Shown here: piece by piece, positions 9,340-17,908 of the stretch
How positions within the stretch are numbered: the first letter of the stretch is position 1
Layout of the letters: every line of letters begins with the position of its first letter
NCBI GenBank assembly: GCA_016218725.1
Contig: JACRDB010000068.1
Span: 1 to 61,127, forward strand
Reading direction: 5' to 3'
Origin: Deltaproteobacteria bacterium
GTDB taxonomy: Bacteria > Myxococcota_A > Polyangia > Polyangiales > Ga0077539
DNA length: 61,127 nucleotides
Program-made: the position numbers and the translations under genes
Notes under the pieces: model-generated
Database searches by the model: none
What the model saw: only the letters and a program-made list of their open reading frames with translations
Told to the model about the DNA's origin: nothing

Positions 9340-11010
9340 ATGGCCAGCAAACCGACAATGCCGGAGGGGACAAGGTTCGGCGCGTACCTCATCGGGCGTG
9401 TGATGGGCCAGGGGGCCTTCGGGACCGTGTACGAGGCGCAGCAGTCGCCGATCAACAAGCGGGTGGCGCTCAAGGTGCTGCACCCGGAGCAGGCGTACCA
9501 GCCGGAGGCCGTGGGGCGCTTCCTCCAGGAGGCGGAGACGGCGGCCCGGGTGCGCCACCCGCACATCGTGGACGTGTACGACGTGGGGGCGGTGGAGGGC
9601 GTGCCGTACCTGGCCATGGAGTTCCTCCAGGGGGAGACGCTCACGGCGAGGCTGCGGCGGGAGCGGGCGTTTACGCCGGAGAAGGCCCTGGACGTGATGC
9701 TGCCGGTGTTCTCCGCGGTGGCGGCGCTGCATGACCGGGGGATCGTGCACCGGGACCTGAAGCACGAGAACGTGTTCCTCACGCGGGGCTCCGGGGGCCT
9801 GGTGCACCCGAAGCTCCTGGACTTCGGCGTGGCCAAGGGGACCGAGGCGAACTTCGCCCGGACGCGCACGGGGATGCTCCTCGGGACGCCGTATTTCATG
9901 TCCCCGGAGCAGGCCCGGGAGAGCAAGCACGTGGACGCCCGCAGCGACCAGTGGGCGCTGGCGGTGATGCTCTACGAGGCCCTCACGGGGGCCAAACCCT
10001 TCGACGGGGACTCGCTCCTGGTGCTGCTCCGGAAGATCACCGAGGAGCCCCCCTCGCCGCCCAGGCTGCTCGTGCCCACGCTGCCCGCGGCGCTGGAGGC
10101 AGCCCTGCTCCGCGCCCTGGAGAAGGACCGCGCGCGGCGCTTCCCGACCATGCGAGAGTTCGGCTGCGCGCTCCTGCCGTTCGCGTCCCGGCGGGCGATG
10201 GAGCTCTGGGGGCCGGAGTTCGACCCGTCGCTCACGCCCGAGGACCAGGCCCCCACGGTGGCCCGGCCGTCGGCCCCGCCACGGCTGGGCGCGAGCGTGA
10301 ACCGCGAGGCCCCGGCGCCCGTGCCGCTGGTGACCCAGAAGAACTCCTCCGGGTTCCCGGACCCCGCGGAGACCATGCGCAAGGCCGCGATGGAGGTCTC
10401 CCGCGAGCGCTCCCGGACCCCGGTGCCGACCGCGGGGGCGTCGTCCCGGCGGTGGGTCTTCGCGCTCGGTGGGGTGTTCGGCGCGGCGGTGCTCGCGGTC
10501 GGGGTGTTCGCCGTGGTGGGGGTCGCCCGCTCGGGCCACCCGCCGGAGACGCACCCCACCGCGCCTCCTCCCACGCCCGTGCCCGCGGAGTTCGCACTGG
10601 AGCTCCAGGTGGAGCCGCCCTCGGCACACATCACCATCGACGGCGTCTCGCGCGGCGAGGGCGCGGTGAGCGTGCGCCTCCCGGGGGGCCCCACGCGCCA
10701 CGAGCTGCGCGCCTCCGCCGACGGCTACGAGGCCCTCGTGCTCACCTTCGACGAGGCCCACCGCCCCCCACCGGTGCTGCGTCTGACGCGGCAACCCGCG
10801 CCTGCGCCCACCGTCGCGACACCTGCGCCTACGCCCACGCCTACGCCCGTGGCGCCGGTGGGGGCGCGGGTCCCGCCCCGGAGGACCGACCGGGTCCGGC
10901 CGCCGTCGGGCGTCGGGGCCTTCCCCTCGCCGGTGGTGTTCCCGCAGCCGTCGCAGCCCATGCAGCCGCAGCCGAGCCCCACGACCAGCTCCGGGATCCC
11001 CATCCGGTGA
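9340..11010 (+). CDS. Transmembrane Ser/Thr protein kinase with PEGA ectodomain
   Basis: A Hanks-type kinase of 556 residues. The kinase domain covers about 14-280, with glycine loop GQGAFGTVYEA (23-33), Lys45, catalytic HRDLKHEN (137-144) and DFG (161-163), then GTPYFMSPEQ. All key residues are present, so it should be active. A linker leads to a single membrane segment (about 372-396), which places the C-terminus outside the cytoplasm. The exterior part holds a PEGA domain (about 419-482, LQVEPPSAHITIDG) and a Pro-rich tail. I chose ATG 9340 (MASKPTMPEG) over the upstream in-frame ATG because the kinase fold starts right after it. Its stop overlaps the next gene's ATG (TGATG), so it heads a three-gene operon and probably phosphorylates or signals with those partners. 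Confidence 0.93.
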   Translation: MASKPTMPEGTRFGAYLIGRVMGQGAFGTVYEAQQSPINKRVALKVLHPEQAYQPEAVGRFLQEAETAARVRHPHIVDVYDVGAVEGVPYLAMEFLQGETLTARLRRERAFTPEKALDVMLPVFSAVAALHDRGIVHRDLKHENVFLTRGSGGLVHPKLLDFGVAKGTEANFARTRTGMLLGTPYFMSPEQARESKHVDARSDQWALAVMLYEALTGAKPFDGDSLLVLLRKITEEPPSPPRLLVPTLPAALEAALLRALEKDRARRFPTMREFGCALLPFASRRAMELWGPEFDPSLTPEDQAPTVARPSAPPRLGASVNREAPAPVPLVTQKNSSGFPDPAETMRKAAMEVSRERSRTPVPTAGASSRRWVFALGGVFGAAVLAVGVFAVVGVARSGHPPETHPTAPPPTPVPAEFALELQVEPPSAHITIDGVSRGEGAVSVRLPGGPTRHELRASADGYEALVLTFDEAHRPPPVLRLTRQPAPAPTVATPAPTPTPTPVAPVGARVPPRRTDRVRPPSGVGAFPSPVVFPQPSQPMQPQPSPTTSSGIPIR

Positions 11011-11966
11011 TGCGTCGGGAGAGGAGCGGGCGCAGCGCGGCGTCCCTGGCCCTGGGCGCCGTGGTGCTGGCGCTCGCCACGCAAGCGGCGGCGCAGGGCA
11101 CCCCCTCGGACGCCGAGCACGAGCGGGGCCTGCGGCTCCTGGCCACGCAGCGCCCCGAGGCCGCCGAGGAGGCCCTGAGGATCTTCCAGGGGATCTACGC
11201 CCGGACCCACGAGCCCCGGGCGCTCTGGAGGGCCGCGCTGGCCGAGAGCGAGCTGCGTCGTTGGGGCTCCGTGGAGGCCCACATGCGCGAGGTGCTGGCG
11301 CAGACCTCGGACCCCTGGGTGAGCGCCCAGCGCGCCGGGCTGGAGAGCGACCTGGCGCGCGTCCAGCGGCATTTTCGCGCGCTGGAGCTGGTCTGCAACG
11401 CCCCCGGGGCCCGGGCCTTTGTGAACGATCAGCCGGTGACCCGCGTGCCCGAGGGAGACACCCGCGTCACCGTCCGCGCCGAGGGTTACCAGCCCCAGGA
11501 GACCACCCTCACCGTGCGCGAGACCGACAGCGCCGCGCGGCTGGAGGTCACCCTCACGGCCTCCACGGGCTCCTCTGGCGGCGGGATGCATCAGCCACCC
11601 CCACCACCGCGAGGCAACCTGGGAGGTACGTTGGGGTGGGTGGGTGTGGTAGGAGGTGGGTCCCTCGTTGTGGGTGGGGCGGTGATGATGGTGCTTGGGG
11701 AGCTCGCGGCGCAGCGTTGGAACGGGGACGATTGCCTTCGGGACAGTCGGGATCGGGAGACCAACTGCGGGAGCGAGCGCAGCACGGCGGAGGCGCTGCG
11801 CCCTGCGGGGGCGGCGGTGCTGGTGGCCGGGGGGCTCCTGGCGGCGGGGGGGGTGTTACTATGGTTGTTGGAGCCAGGGAGGGTGACCGAGGCGAGGGCT
11901 CGGCCGGGGCTGCGATGCGGCCCATCCCTGGGGGTGCCCGGCGCGCTCTGCGAGGGGAGCTTCTGA
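11010..11966 (+). CDS. PEGA/TPR-like membrane protein of the kinase operon
   Basis: 318 residues. A signal peptide ends near AAAQ (1-29). A helical TPR-like part follows at about 35-120 (RLLATQRPEAAEEALRIFQG). Next is a PEGA-like beta domain at about 130-182 (GARAFVNDQPVTRVPEGD ... RAEGYQPQETTLTV), a Gly/Pro-rich linker, and two membrane segments (about 208-230 and 267-286) flanking a short Cys-containing loop. The start overlaps the kinase stop (TGATG), and its own stop overlaps the next start the same way, so the three products are likely made together. PEGA domains are found in envelope proteins. The specific function is unknown; pairing with the PEGA domain of the kinase ectodomain is my inference. 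Confidence 0.82.
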   Translation: MRRERSGRSAASLALGAVVLALATQAAAQGTPSDAEHERGLRLLATQRPEAAEEALRIFQGIYARTHEPRALWRAALAESELRRWGSVEAHMREVLAQTSDPWVSAQRAGLESDLARVQRHFRALELVCNAPGARAFVNDQPVTRVPEGDTRVTVRAEGYQPQETTLTVRETDSAARLEVTLTASTGSSGGGMHQPPPPPRGNLGGTLGWVGVVGGGSLVVGGAVMMVLGELAAQRWNGDDCLRDSRDRETNCGSERSTAEALRPAGAAVLVAGGLLAAGGVLLWLLEPGRVTEARARPGLRCGPSLGVPGALCEGSF

Positions 11967-14674
11967 TGGGCGCGCGCTGGGCGCTCCTCGGGGCGGTGTG
12001 GCTCTTCGGGTGCACGGCCCTGCTCCCGGGGACCGACCGTCGAGCGCCGCCAGACGCGGACGCCTCCCAGGATGCCTTGGAGGGGTCCCCTCCGGGCGAC
12101 GCGCCCGACGCGATGGACGCGATGGACGCCCAGGACGACACCACCGCGGCGGACACCTCCACCGCGGACAGCGCCGCCCAGGATACGGTTCTGGTGGACA
12201 CCGCGGCCACGGACACGGCGCCGGAGGTCGGGTGCCGCTCGAACATGGACTGTGTGGGCATGGCCGTGTGCGACCTGATGACCGGGCGCTGCGCGGGGTG
12301 CCGGAGCGACCTGGACTGCGGGGCGCGGGAGGCGTGCTGCGGGGGGCAGTGCCTGGACACCCTCGGGGACGTGCGCAACTGCGGCGCGTGCGGCCGGGCG
12401 TGCGCCGCGGGCGAGGCGTGCTGCGGGGGCGCCTGCGCGGCCACCATGACGGACGCGCGCAACTGCGGCGGCTGCGGGAACGTGTGCAACGGGGTGAACG
12501 GCACGGCGTCCTGCGCGGGCGGGCGCTGCGGGATCATGGCCTGCAACGCGGGCTTCGGGGACTGCGACGCGGACCCGGCCAACGGGTGCGAGACGGCGAC
12601 CTCGGCGGACCCGGCCAACTGCGGGCGCTGCGGGAGCCGCTGCGCGGCGGGCGCCAACCAGATGGTCACCTGCGCCGCGGGGGTCTGCGCCCCGACGTGC
12701 AACGCGGGCTTCGGGGACTGCGACCGGAGCGCCGCCAACGGCTGCGAGGTGGACACCCGCGCGACGGCGGCCCACTGCGGCGGCTGCGGCGTGGCGTGCC
12801 CGGCCGGCGCCAACGCCACGGCGGCGTGCGTGTCCAGCACCTGCCAGGCGCGCTGCAACGCGGGCGTCGGGGACTGCGATGGGAGCGCCGCCCACGGCTG
12901 CGAGACGGCCCTCGGGGGGGACGCGCGCCACTGCGGGGGCTGCGGGGTCCTGTGCGGGTTCCCGCGGGCCTCGGGGGTGTGCGCGGGCGGCGCCTGCGGG
13001 CTCGGGCTGTGCTCCGTGGGCTTCGGAAACTGCGACGGGAACAGCGCCAACGGGTGCGAGCGGGACCTCTCCGCGGACAACGCCAACTGCGGGCTGTGCG
13101 GCCGCGCGTGCGCCGCCGGGCAGGTGTGCTCCGGGGGCGTCTGCGGGACCGTGTGCATGGCCGGGCAGACCCTCTGCGGCGGGCGCTGCGTGGACCCGGT
13201 CACGGACCCGGCCCACTGCGGCCGCTGCGGGAACGCGTGCGCCTTCCCCAACGCCACGGGCACCTGCGCGGCCGGGGCCTGCGGGCTCACCTGCACGGCG
13301 GGCTTCCAGAACTGCGACGGGATGACCGGCAACGGCTGCGAGGTGAACATCCAGACGGACGTGGCCCACTGCGGCCGCTGCGGCAACCGCTGCCCGGCGG
13401 TGAACGGCGTGGCCACCTGTGCGGCGGAGACCTGCGGGGTCACCTGCACGGCCCCGTTCCTGAACTGCGACGGGAGCAGCGTCAACGGCTGCGAGGTGAA
13501 CCCCCAGACGGACGCGGCCCACTGCGGAGGGTGCGGGATGGTGTGCAGGCTCGCCAACGCCACGGCCTCGTGCCGCGCGGGCGGCTGCGTGGTGGCCCGC
13601 TGCGACGCGGGCTTCGACGACTGCAACGCGAGCGCCGCCGACGGCTGCGAGGCCAACCTGAACACCAGCGAGTCCCACTGCGGGCGGTGCAACAACCGCT
13701 GCTCGCTCTTGTCCGTATGCAGCGGCGGGGCCTGCACCGGGCGCTGCCTGCGCCCCCTGACGCTCTGCGGGAGCTCCTGCGTGGACATCAACACCGACGA
13801 GGCCCACTGCGGCGGCTGCGGGCGGGCATGCGTCCGCGGGCAGGTGTGCACCAGCGGGGTTTGCGGGGCCGCCCCGCCCGCCAACGACACCTGTACGGGC
13901 GCCGCGGACATCCCCCTGACGGCCTCCCGGGTGACCTTGAGCGCCACCACCGTGGGCGCCACCCACAGCCTGGACGCGCCCTGCTTCGCCGCGGGCCTCG
14001 GCGATGTGTTCTATCGCTTCACGCTCACAGCGCGGGAGTACGTCTACGCGGACACCTTCACCTCGCCGGGCTTCACCACCAAGCTGTTCTTCCTGAGCTC
14101 GTGCACCGCGGCGCTCACCTCGCGCACGCCCGGGGACAACGTCTGCGACGCCACCGGCGGGCTCTCCTGCGCGGGCCCGGGCTCGCAGGTGTTCACCGTG
14201 CTCCCGGCGGGGACGTACTACCTGGTGCTCCAGGTGAGCTCCGGCAGCGCGGGCTCGGCGACCATCAATTTCCAGCACCTCCCGGCCGGGGCCGGGGACA
14301 CCACCCAGCTCCTGCCGGGCTCCACGGCGCCCTCCGGGGCCACGTCGGGCTCCAGCGGATCCAGCACCACCTGCGGGGGCTCCGGCCCCGAGGACACCTT
14401 CTGGTGGGTCTCCTGCACCGCCACCGCGGCGGGCGCCTTCACCGCGTCCACGTGCTCCCGCGCCACCTGGAACACCGTCCTCGCCGTGCGCAATGGCACC
14501 GGCGTCGGCGACGCCTGCAACAACGACGCGGTGAGCCCACCGGCGCCCTCGGGCTGCAGCCCGCAGTCGTACCTGACCGCCTCCCTGGGCTCCGGGGCGG
14601 GGCTCCATGTGCTCTACGTGGACGGTTTTGGTGGCGCCACGGGCGTCTACGGCGTCGCCGTCACCCGGCCGTAG
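11966..14674 (+). CDS. Large Cys-rich repeat lipoprotein
   Basis: 902 residues. Lipobox LFGC (Cys16) follows a short signal, then a linker rich in Asp, Ala and Thr (about 24-88). Residues 90-640 hold about a dozen Cys-rich repeats built on NCG.CG..C ... GFGDCD ... ANGCE, spaced about 35-45 residues. The C-terminal ~260 residues are two beta domains that resemble bacterial pre-peptidase/PPC-type modules (starting near PANDTCTGAADIPL). Proteins of this kind are common in myxobacterial genomes and are sometimes mislabelled as tryptophan synthase; nothing here supports that enzyme. It is likely a cell-surface protein stabilised by disulfides. Its start overlaps the upstream stop (TGATG). Some repeats are diverged, so the exact count needs alignment. 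Confidence 0.85.
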   Translation: MGARWALLGAVWLFGCTALLPGTDRRAPPDADASQDALEGSPPGDAPDAMDAMDAQDDTTAADTSTADSAAQDTVLVDTAATDTAPEVGCRSNMDCVGMAVCDLMTGRCAGCRSDLDCGAREACCGGQCLDTLGDVRNCGACGRACAAGEACCGGACAATMTDARNCGGCGNVCNGVNGTASCAGGRCGIMACNAGFGDCDADPANGCETATSADPANCGRCGSRCAAGANQMVTCAAGVCAPTCNAGFGDCDRSAANGCEVDTRATAAHCGGCGVACPAGANATAACVSSTCQARCNAGVGDCDGSAAHGCETALGGDARHCGGCGVLCGFPRASGVCAGGACGLGLCSVGFGNCDGNSANGCERDLSADNANCGLCGRACAAGQVCSGGVCGTVCMAGQTLCGGRCVDPVTDPAHCGRCGNACAFPNATGTCAAGACGLTCTAGFQNCDGMTGNGCEVNIQTDVAHCGRCGNRCPAVNGVATCAAETCGVTCTAPFLNCDGSSVNGCEVNPQTDAAHCGGCGMVCRLANATASCRAGGCVVARCDAGFDDCNASAADGCEANLNTSESHCGRCNNRCSLLSVCSGGACTGRCLRPLTLCGSSCVDINTDEAHCGGCGRACVRGQVCTSGVCGAAPPANDTCTGAADIPLTASRVTLSATTVGATHSLDAPCFAAGLGDVFYRFTLTAREYVYADTFTSPGFTTKLFFLSSCTAALTSRTPGDNVCDATGGLSCAGPGSQVFTVLPAGTYYLVLQVSSGSAGSATINFQHLPAGAGDTTQLLPGSTAPSGATSGSSGSSTTCGGSGPEDTFWWVSCTATAAGAFTASTCSRATWNTVLAVRNGTGVGDACNNDAVSPPAPSGCSPQSYLTASLGSGAGLHVLYVDGFGGATGVYGVAVTRP

Positions 14675-14799
14675 CCTGGTACTCCGTCGTCTTCACACTT
14701 CTTCACGTGGGGTTCATGGACGCCGTACAGGCCCGAGCCCATGCTCCGTCGCGGTTGGGTCCCTTTGCCCGACACCCCCCACAGGAGTCCAAGGTAACC

Positions 14800-15402
14800 A
14801 TGAAACTCGTGTTGTCCATGTTGGTCACCGGCGCCCTCGGGGTGCTCCTCCCGGCGGGGGCCCAGGCCCAGACCGCGCCCCAGGCGCCTGCGACGCCCCA
14901 GTTTGCTCCCACGGCGCTGGGGTTCCTGAGCCCGGCGCTGGTGTACTCCAATGTGTGGGGGCGCTCCCCCGCTCACGGCGTCGGGGCCGAGCTGGCGTAC
15001 TCGTACCACCCCCGGGCGGCGCGCAGGCTGGTGCTGGGGGCCTTCACCCAGGGGCAGGTGTATACCGACGGGAGCCTGCGCTTCGCCGGTGGGCTCCAGA
15101 CCGGCTACGGGCCCTTCGGGGTGGAGCTGGGCCTGGCGCACCGCACCGGGACCGATGACTTCCGCGCGTCCACCGGGTTGCACGTGGCGCCGTACCTGTC
15201 CCTGGGGGTGCTCTCCGTGGCGCTGCGCTTCACGGTGCCCTTGAATGACACCCAGGGCGCCCCCAACAGCGGCGTGGCCTCCCTCGGCCAGGGGCCCGAG
15301 ACGGCCCTCACCCTGGGGCTCCGGATCCCCGTGAGGGTCCACGGGCAGCTCCCTCGCTGGCACCACGGCTGCGGGTGCCCCGGCCGCGCGCCAGGCCGTT
15401 GA
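14800..15402 (+). CDS. Predicted outer-membrane beta-barrel protein
   Basis: 200 residues with an evident signal peptide (MKLVLSMLVTGALGVLLPAG, cleavage near AQAQ). The mature part alternates polar and hydrophobic residues in short strands (YSYHPRAARRLVLGAF, FGVELGLAHRTGTDD, LSLGVLSVALRFTVP), as expected for a small porin-like barrel. A ribosome-binding AGGAG lies at about 14783-14787. The last ~15 residues (Trp/His/Cys/Gly) do not look like a barrel C-terminus, so a frameshift near the end is possible. It lies 125 bp behind the Cys-rich lipoprotein gene. Function unknown. Confidence 0.7.
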   Translation: MKLVLSMLVTGALGVLLPAGAQAQTAPQAPATPQFAPTALGFLSPALVYSNVWGRSPAHGVGAELAYSYHPRAARRLVLGAFTQGQVYTDGSLRFAGGLQTGYGPFGVELGLAHRTGTDDFRASTGLHVAPYLSLGVLSVALRFTVPLNDTQGAPNSGVASLGQGPETALTLGLRIPVRVHGQLPRWHHGCGCPGRAPGR

Positions 15403-15433
15403 CGTAGACGGCCTTTGGGCACACCGTGCGCGG

Positions 15434-16378
15434 ATGAAATACCGCAAGCTCGGGGACAGCGACCTGGTGGTGTCCGAGGTGAGCCTCGGGTCGTGGCTGA
15501 CGTACTCCGGCGGGGTGGAGCGCAGCAACGCCGAGGCGTGCGTCCGGCGCGCGCTGGAGCGGGGCGTGAACCTCCTGGACACGGCCAACATCTACGGCCG
15601 CGGCGCGGCGGAGACCTTCCTGGGCGAGGTGCTCCGGGAGGTCCCTCGCAAGGACTACCTCCTGGCCACCAAGCTGTACTTCCCGATGACGGACACGGAC
15701 CGTGGCCTGTCTCGCGCGCAGGTGAAGAAGCAGCTCGACGCGTCGCTCAAGCGCCTGAGGGTGGACTACGTGGACCTCTACCAGTGCCACCGGTATGACA
15801 GCGACACGCCCCTCGCGGAGACCATGGAGGCGCTCACCGAGGCCGTGAAGGCCGGCAAGACCCGCTACGTGGGCGTGAGCGAATGGACCGCCGCGCAGCT
15901 CCGCGCCGCCAGGGAGGTGCCCGGGGCGGTGAGGCTCGTCTCCAACCAGCCGCAGTACTCCATGCTCTACCGCGAGATCGAGCGCGAGGTGCTGCCCGAG
16001 AGCGCCCGCCAGGGCATCGGGCAGATCGTGTGGTCTCCCCTCGCCCAGGGCGTGCTCACGGGGAAATACCTCCCGGGCAGGGCCCCTCCTCGGGACTCTC
16101 GCGCGGGGAGCGGCACCATGGGAGGGTTCCTCCCCCCCCAATGGCTCGAAGCCCCGGTGCTCAAGGCCGTGCAGGCGCTGGAGGTCCTGGCCAGGAGCGT
16201 CGGCCTCACCACGGCGCAGCTTGCCCTGGCGTGGGTGCTGCGCCAGCCTGGCGTCTCCTCGGCCATCGTGGGCGCGTCCAGGCCCGAGCAGGTGGACGAC
16301 AACGTCAAGGCCTCGGGTGTGGTCCTGTCCGAGGAGACCCTCGCCGCCGCGGAGGTCCTCCTCCGCCCGGTGTTGTAG
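15434..16378 (+). CDS. Aldo/keto reductase
   Basis: 314 residues, the full length of the NADPH-dependent aldo/keto reductase family with a TIM-barrel fold. The catalytic tetrad is visible as Asp49 and Tyr54 in LLDTANIYGRG, Lys80 in LATKLYF and His119 in LYQCHR. Other family blocks are RYVGVSEW and the cofactor-binding AIVGASRPEQVDDN near the C-terminus. It belongs to the KCNAB/YghZ-like group judging by the YSGGVERSNAE start and the SVLP-like middle. The substrate cannot be read from sequence. It is followed 33 bp later by tcdA on the same strand; no functional link is evident. Confidence 0.93.
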   Translation: MKYRKLGDSDLVVSEVSLGSWLTYSGGVERSNAEACVRRALERGVNLLDTANIYGRGAAETFLGEVLREVPRKDYLLATKLYFPMTDTDRGLSRAQVKKQLDASLKRLRVDYVDLYQCHRYDSDTPLAETMEALTEAVKAGKTRYVGVSEWTAAQLRAAREVPGAVRLVSNQPQYSMLYREIEREVLPESARQGIGQIVWSPLAQGVLTGKYLPGRAPPRDSRAGSGTMGGFLPPQWLEAPVLKAVQALEVLARSVGLTTAQLALAWVLRQPGVSSAIVGASRPEQVDDNVKASGVVLSEETLAAAEVLLRPVL

Positions 16379-16411
16379 GCCCAGGTAGGGTACACTCCTA
16401 CCCATTCCATC

Positions 16412-17275
16412 ATGGCCGACGCGACCGAAGGCTACCGCACGCACCGGCGCTTTGATCGCGCCGCCAGGCTCCTGGGTGAGCCCTCCATGGAGCGCCTCGC
16501 GCGCGCGCGCGTGGTGGTGGTCGGCCTCGGGGGCGTCGGGAGCTTCGCCGCCGAGGCCCTGGCGCGCACGGGGGTCGGCCACCTGGTGCTGGTGGACTTT
16601 GACCTCGTGTGCGTGACCAACACCAACCGCCAGCTCCACGCGCTGCGCGGGAACATCGGCCGCCCCAAGGTCGAGGTCATGGCCGAGCGGCTGCGCCTCG
16701 TGCACCCCACGGCCATCGTGGAGCCCAGGGTGGACTTCTATGCCGCCGACCGCTGCGACCAGACGCTGCACCCGGCGCCGGATTACGTCGTGGACGCCAT
16801 AGACAACCTCACCGCCAAGGCCCACCTCCTCGACGCCTGTCGCCGGAGGGGGATCCCCGTGGTGAGCGCCCTCGGCGCCGCCGCCAGGCTCGACCCCACC
16901 CGCGTCCGCGTGGATGACCTTGCCCGCACCCACCACGACCCCTTCGCCCATCACCTCCGGGAGATCCTCAGGAAGAAGTACCAGTGGCGCTTCCGACCTT
17001 CGCGCCCCACCGGCGTGCCCTGCGTGTTTACCGACGAGCCCCCCGTGGCGCCCTCGGAGCTCGCCTACGACCAGGGAGGCTTCCAGTGCGTCTGCCCCCA
17101 GAGCGACAACGGCCTCCACACCTGCGAAGAGCGCGCCCGCATCGATGGTTCGGCCTCGTGGGTCACCGGCACCTTCGGCCTCGTCGCCGCGTCCGTGGTC
17201 GCCCGGGAGCTCTCCGGGCAGCGCGTCATGGACCGCACGGGTCAACAAGACCCGTGGGCCCCCAGAGACCCGTAA
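16412..17275 (+). CDS. tcdA: tRNA threonylcarbamoyladenosine dehydratase (TcdA/CsdL)
   Basis: 287 residues, an E1-like ThiF/MoeB-family enzyme. TcdA activates and cyclises t6A37 of tRNA to ct6A using ATP. Diagnostic features are the N-terminal RRFDRAARLLGEPSMERL, nucleotide-binding GLGGVGS (38-44), NTNRQLHAL, the DAIDNLTAKAHLL block and the C-terminal CPQSDNGLHTCEER. The last ~50 bp overlap the convergent unknown gene that ends at 17226, so the final residues (DRTGQQDPWAPRDP) may be a non-conserved tail. Confidence 0.9.
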   Translation: MADATEGYRTHRRFDRAARLLGEPSMERLARARVVVVGLGGVGSFAAEALARTGVGHLVLVDFDLVCVTNTNRQLHALRGNIGRPKVEVMAERLRLVHPTAIVEPRVDFYAADRCDQTLHPAPDYVVDAIDNLTAKAHLLDACRRRGIPVVSALGAAARLDPTRVRVDDLARTHHDPFAHHLREILRKKYQWRFRPSRPTGVPCVFTDEPPVAPSELAYDQGGFQCVCPQSDNGLHTCEERARIDGSASWVTGTFGLVAASVVARELSGQRVMDRTGQQDPWAPRDP

Positions 17276-17897
17276 GCGCACCAAGTGCGCATTCGGATTG
17301 CAGTGCCACGGGATCGGGACAATTTGTCTCTGGATGTTCTTGACGAAAGGCCAGGTGATTGGCCAGGACCTCTGCGCGGAGGGTGTCCCAGCGGGAGGGG
17401 ATAAGGGACAGAATGTCCCTGTTGAGCCAGAGCCAGGCGAGGGCCGAGGCGTCGCACTGGAGCTCCGTGGCGGGGCGGTCGGTGAAGGGGCCGTGGTTGT
17501 GGAAGTGTGCCCAGTCGTGGAGGGCCCAGAAGAGGGCGTTGAGGTTGTCCGTGGCGAGCCAGAAGGTGTCCACGGCGGGGCGACGGTGCGCCCAGAGCTG
17601 GTCCGTGGCGTCATCGATGGCGTAGGGGGCGAGGCAGCGCGCGTCGGCGAGGCCGAGGCGCTGGGCGCGGGCGCGGCCGAGGTGGACCCAGGCGAGCTCC
17701 GTGGGCACAACCTCCCAGGGGCTCTGGAGGACAAACACCAGGCGCTGGGGCAGGGCGGGGTCCAGGGTGTTGGTCGCGAGGTTGTCGTCGGGACAGCGCC
17801 ACAGGAGGTGCGTGCTCGGGTGCCACGCGAAGGCGTCGAAGACCCCGTCGGGCACGAGCCGCGGCAGGGGCGGGGTCTGGAGGCGCGCTTCGAGCAT
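17226..17897 (-). CDS. Conserved-looking hypothetical protein behind acylase gene
   Basis: 223 residues from ATG 17897 (MLEARLQTPPLPRL). No family recognised. It is rich in Trp, His and Asp, with a possible metal-binding patch ALHDWAHFHNHGPF (about residues 140-153) and a helical C-terminus. No signal peptide, so likely cytoplasmic. It starts 11 bp after the stop of the penicillin-acylase gene, so the two are probably co-transcribed. Its 3' end overlaps tcdA by 50 bp in convergent orientation, which is unusual for two real genes. The codon pattern and amino-acid composition of the body look genuine. Confidence 0.65.
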   Translation of the reverse strand: MLEARLQTPPLPRLVPDGVFDAFAWHPSTHLLWRCPDDNLATNTLDPALPQRLVFVLQSPWEVVPTELAWVHLGRARAQRLGLADARCLAPYAIDDATDQLWAHRRPAVDTFWLATDNLNALFWALHDWAHFHNHGPFTDRPATELQCDASALAWLWLNRDILSLIPSRWDTLRAEVLANHLAFRQEHPETNCPDPVALQSECALGALTGLWGPTGLVDPCGP

Positions 17898-17908
17898 GGG
17901 GCGTGCCC

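Noticed and set aside
12240..13870. Tryptophan synthase alpha chain
   Set aside because: This name is sometimes attached to similar Cys-rich proteins, but there is no TIM-barrel or TrpA motif.
11554..14608. Long minus-strand open frames (up to 1005 codons) opposite the Cys-rich lipoprotein
   Set aside because: High GC leaves few stops; the translations are Pro/Ala/Gly/Arg-rich without domains and mirror the plus-strand repeats.
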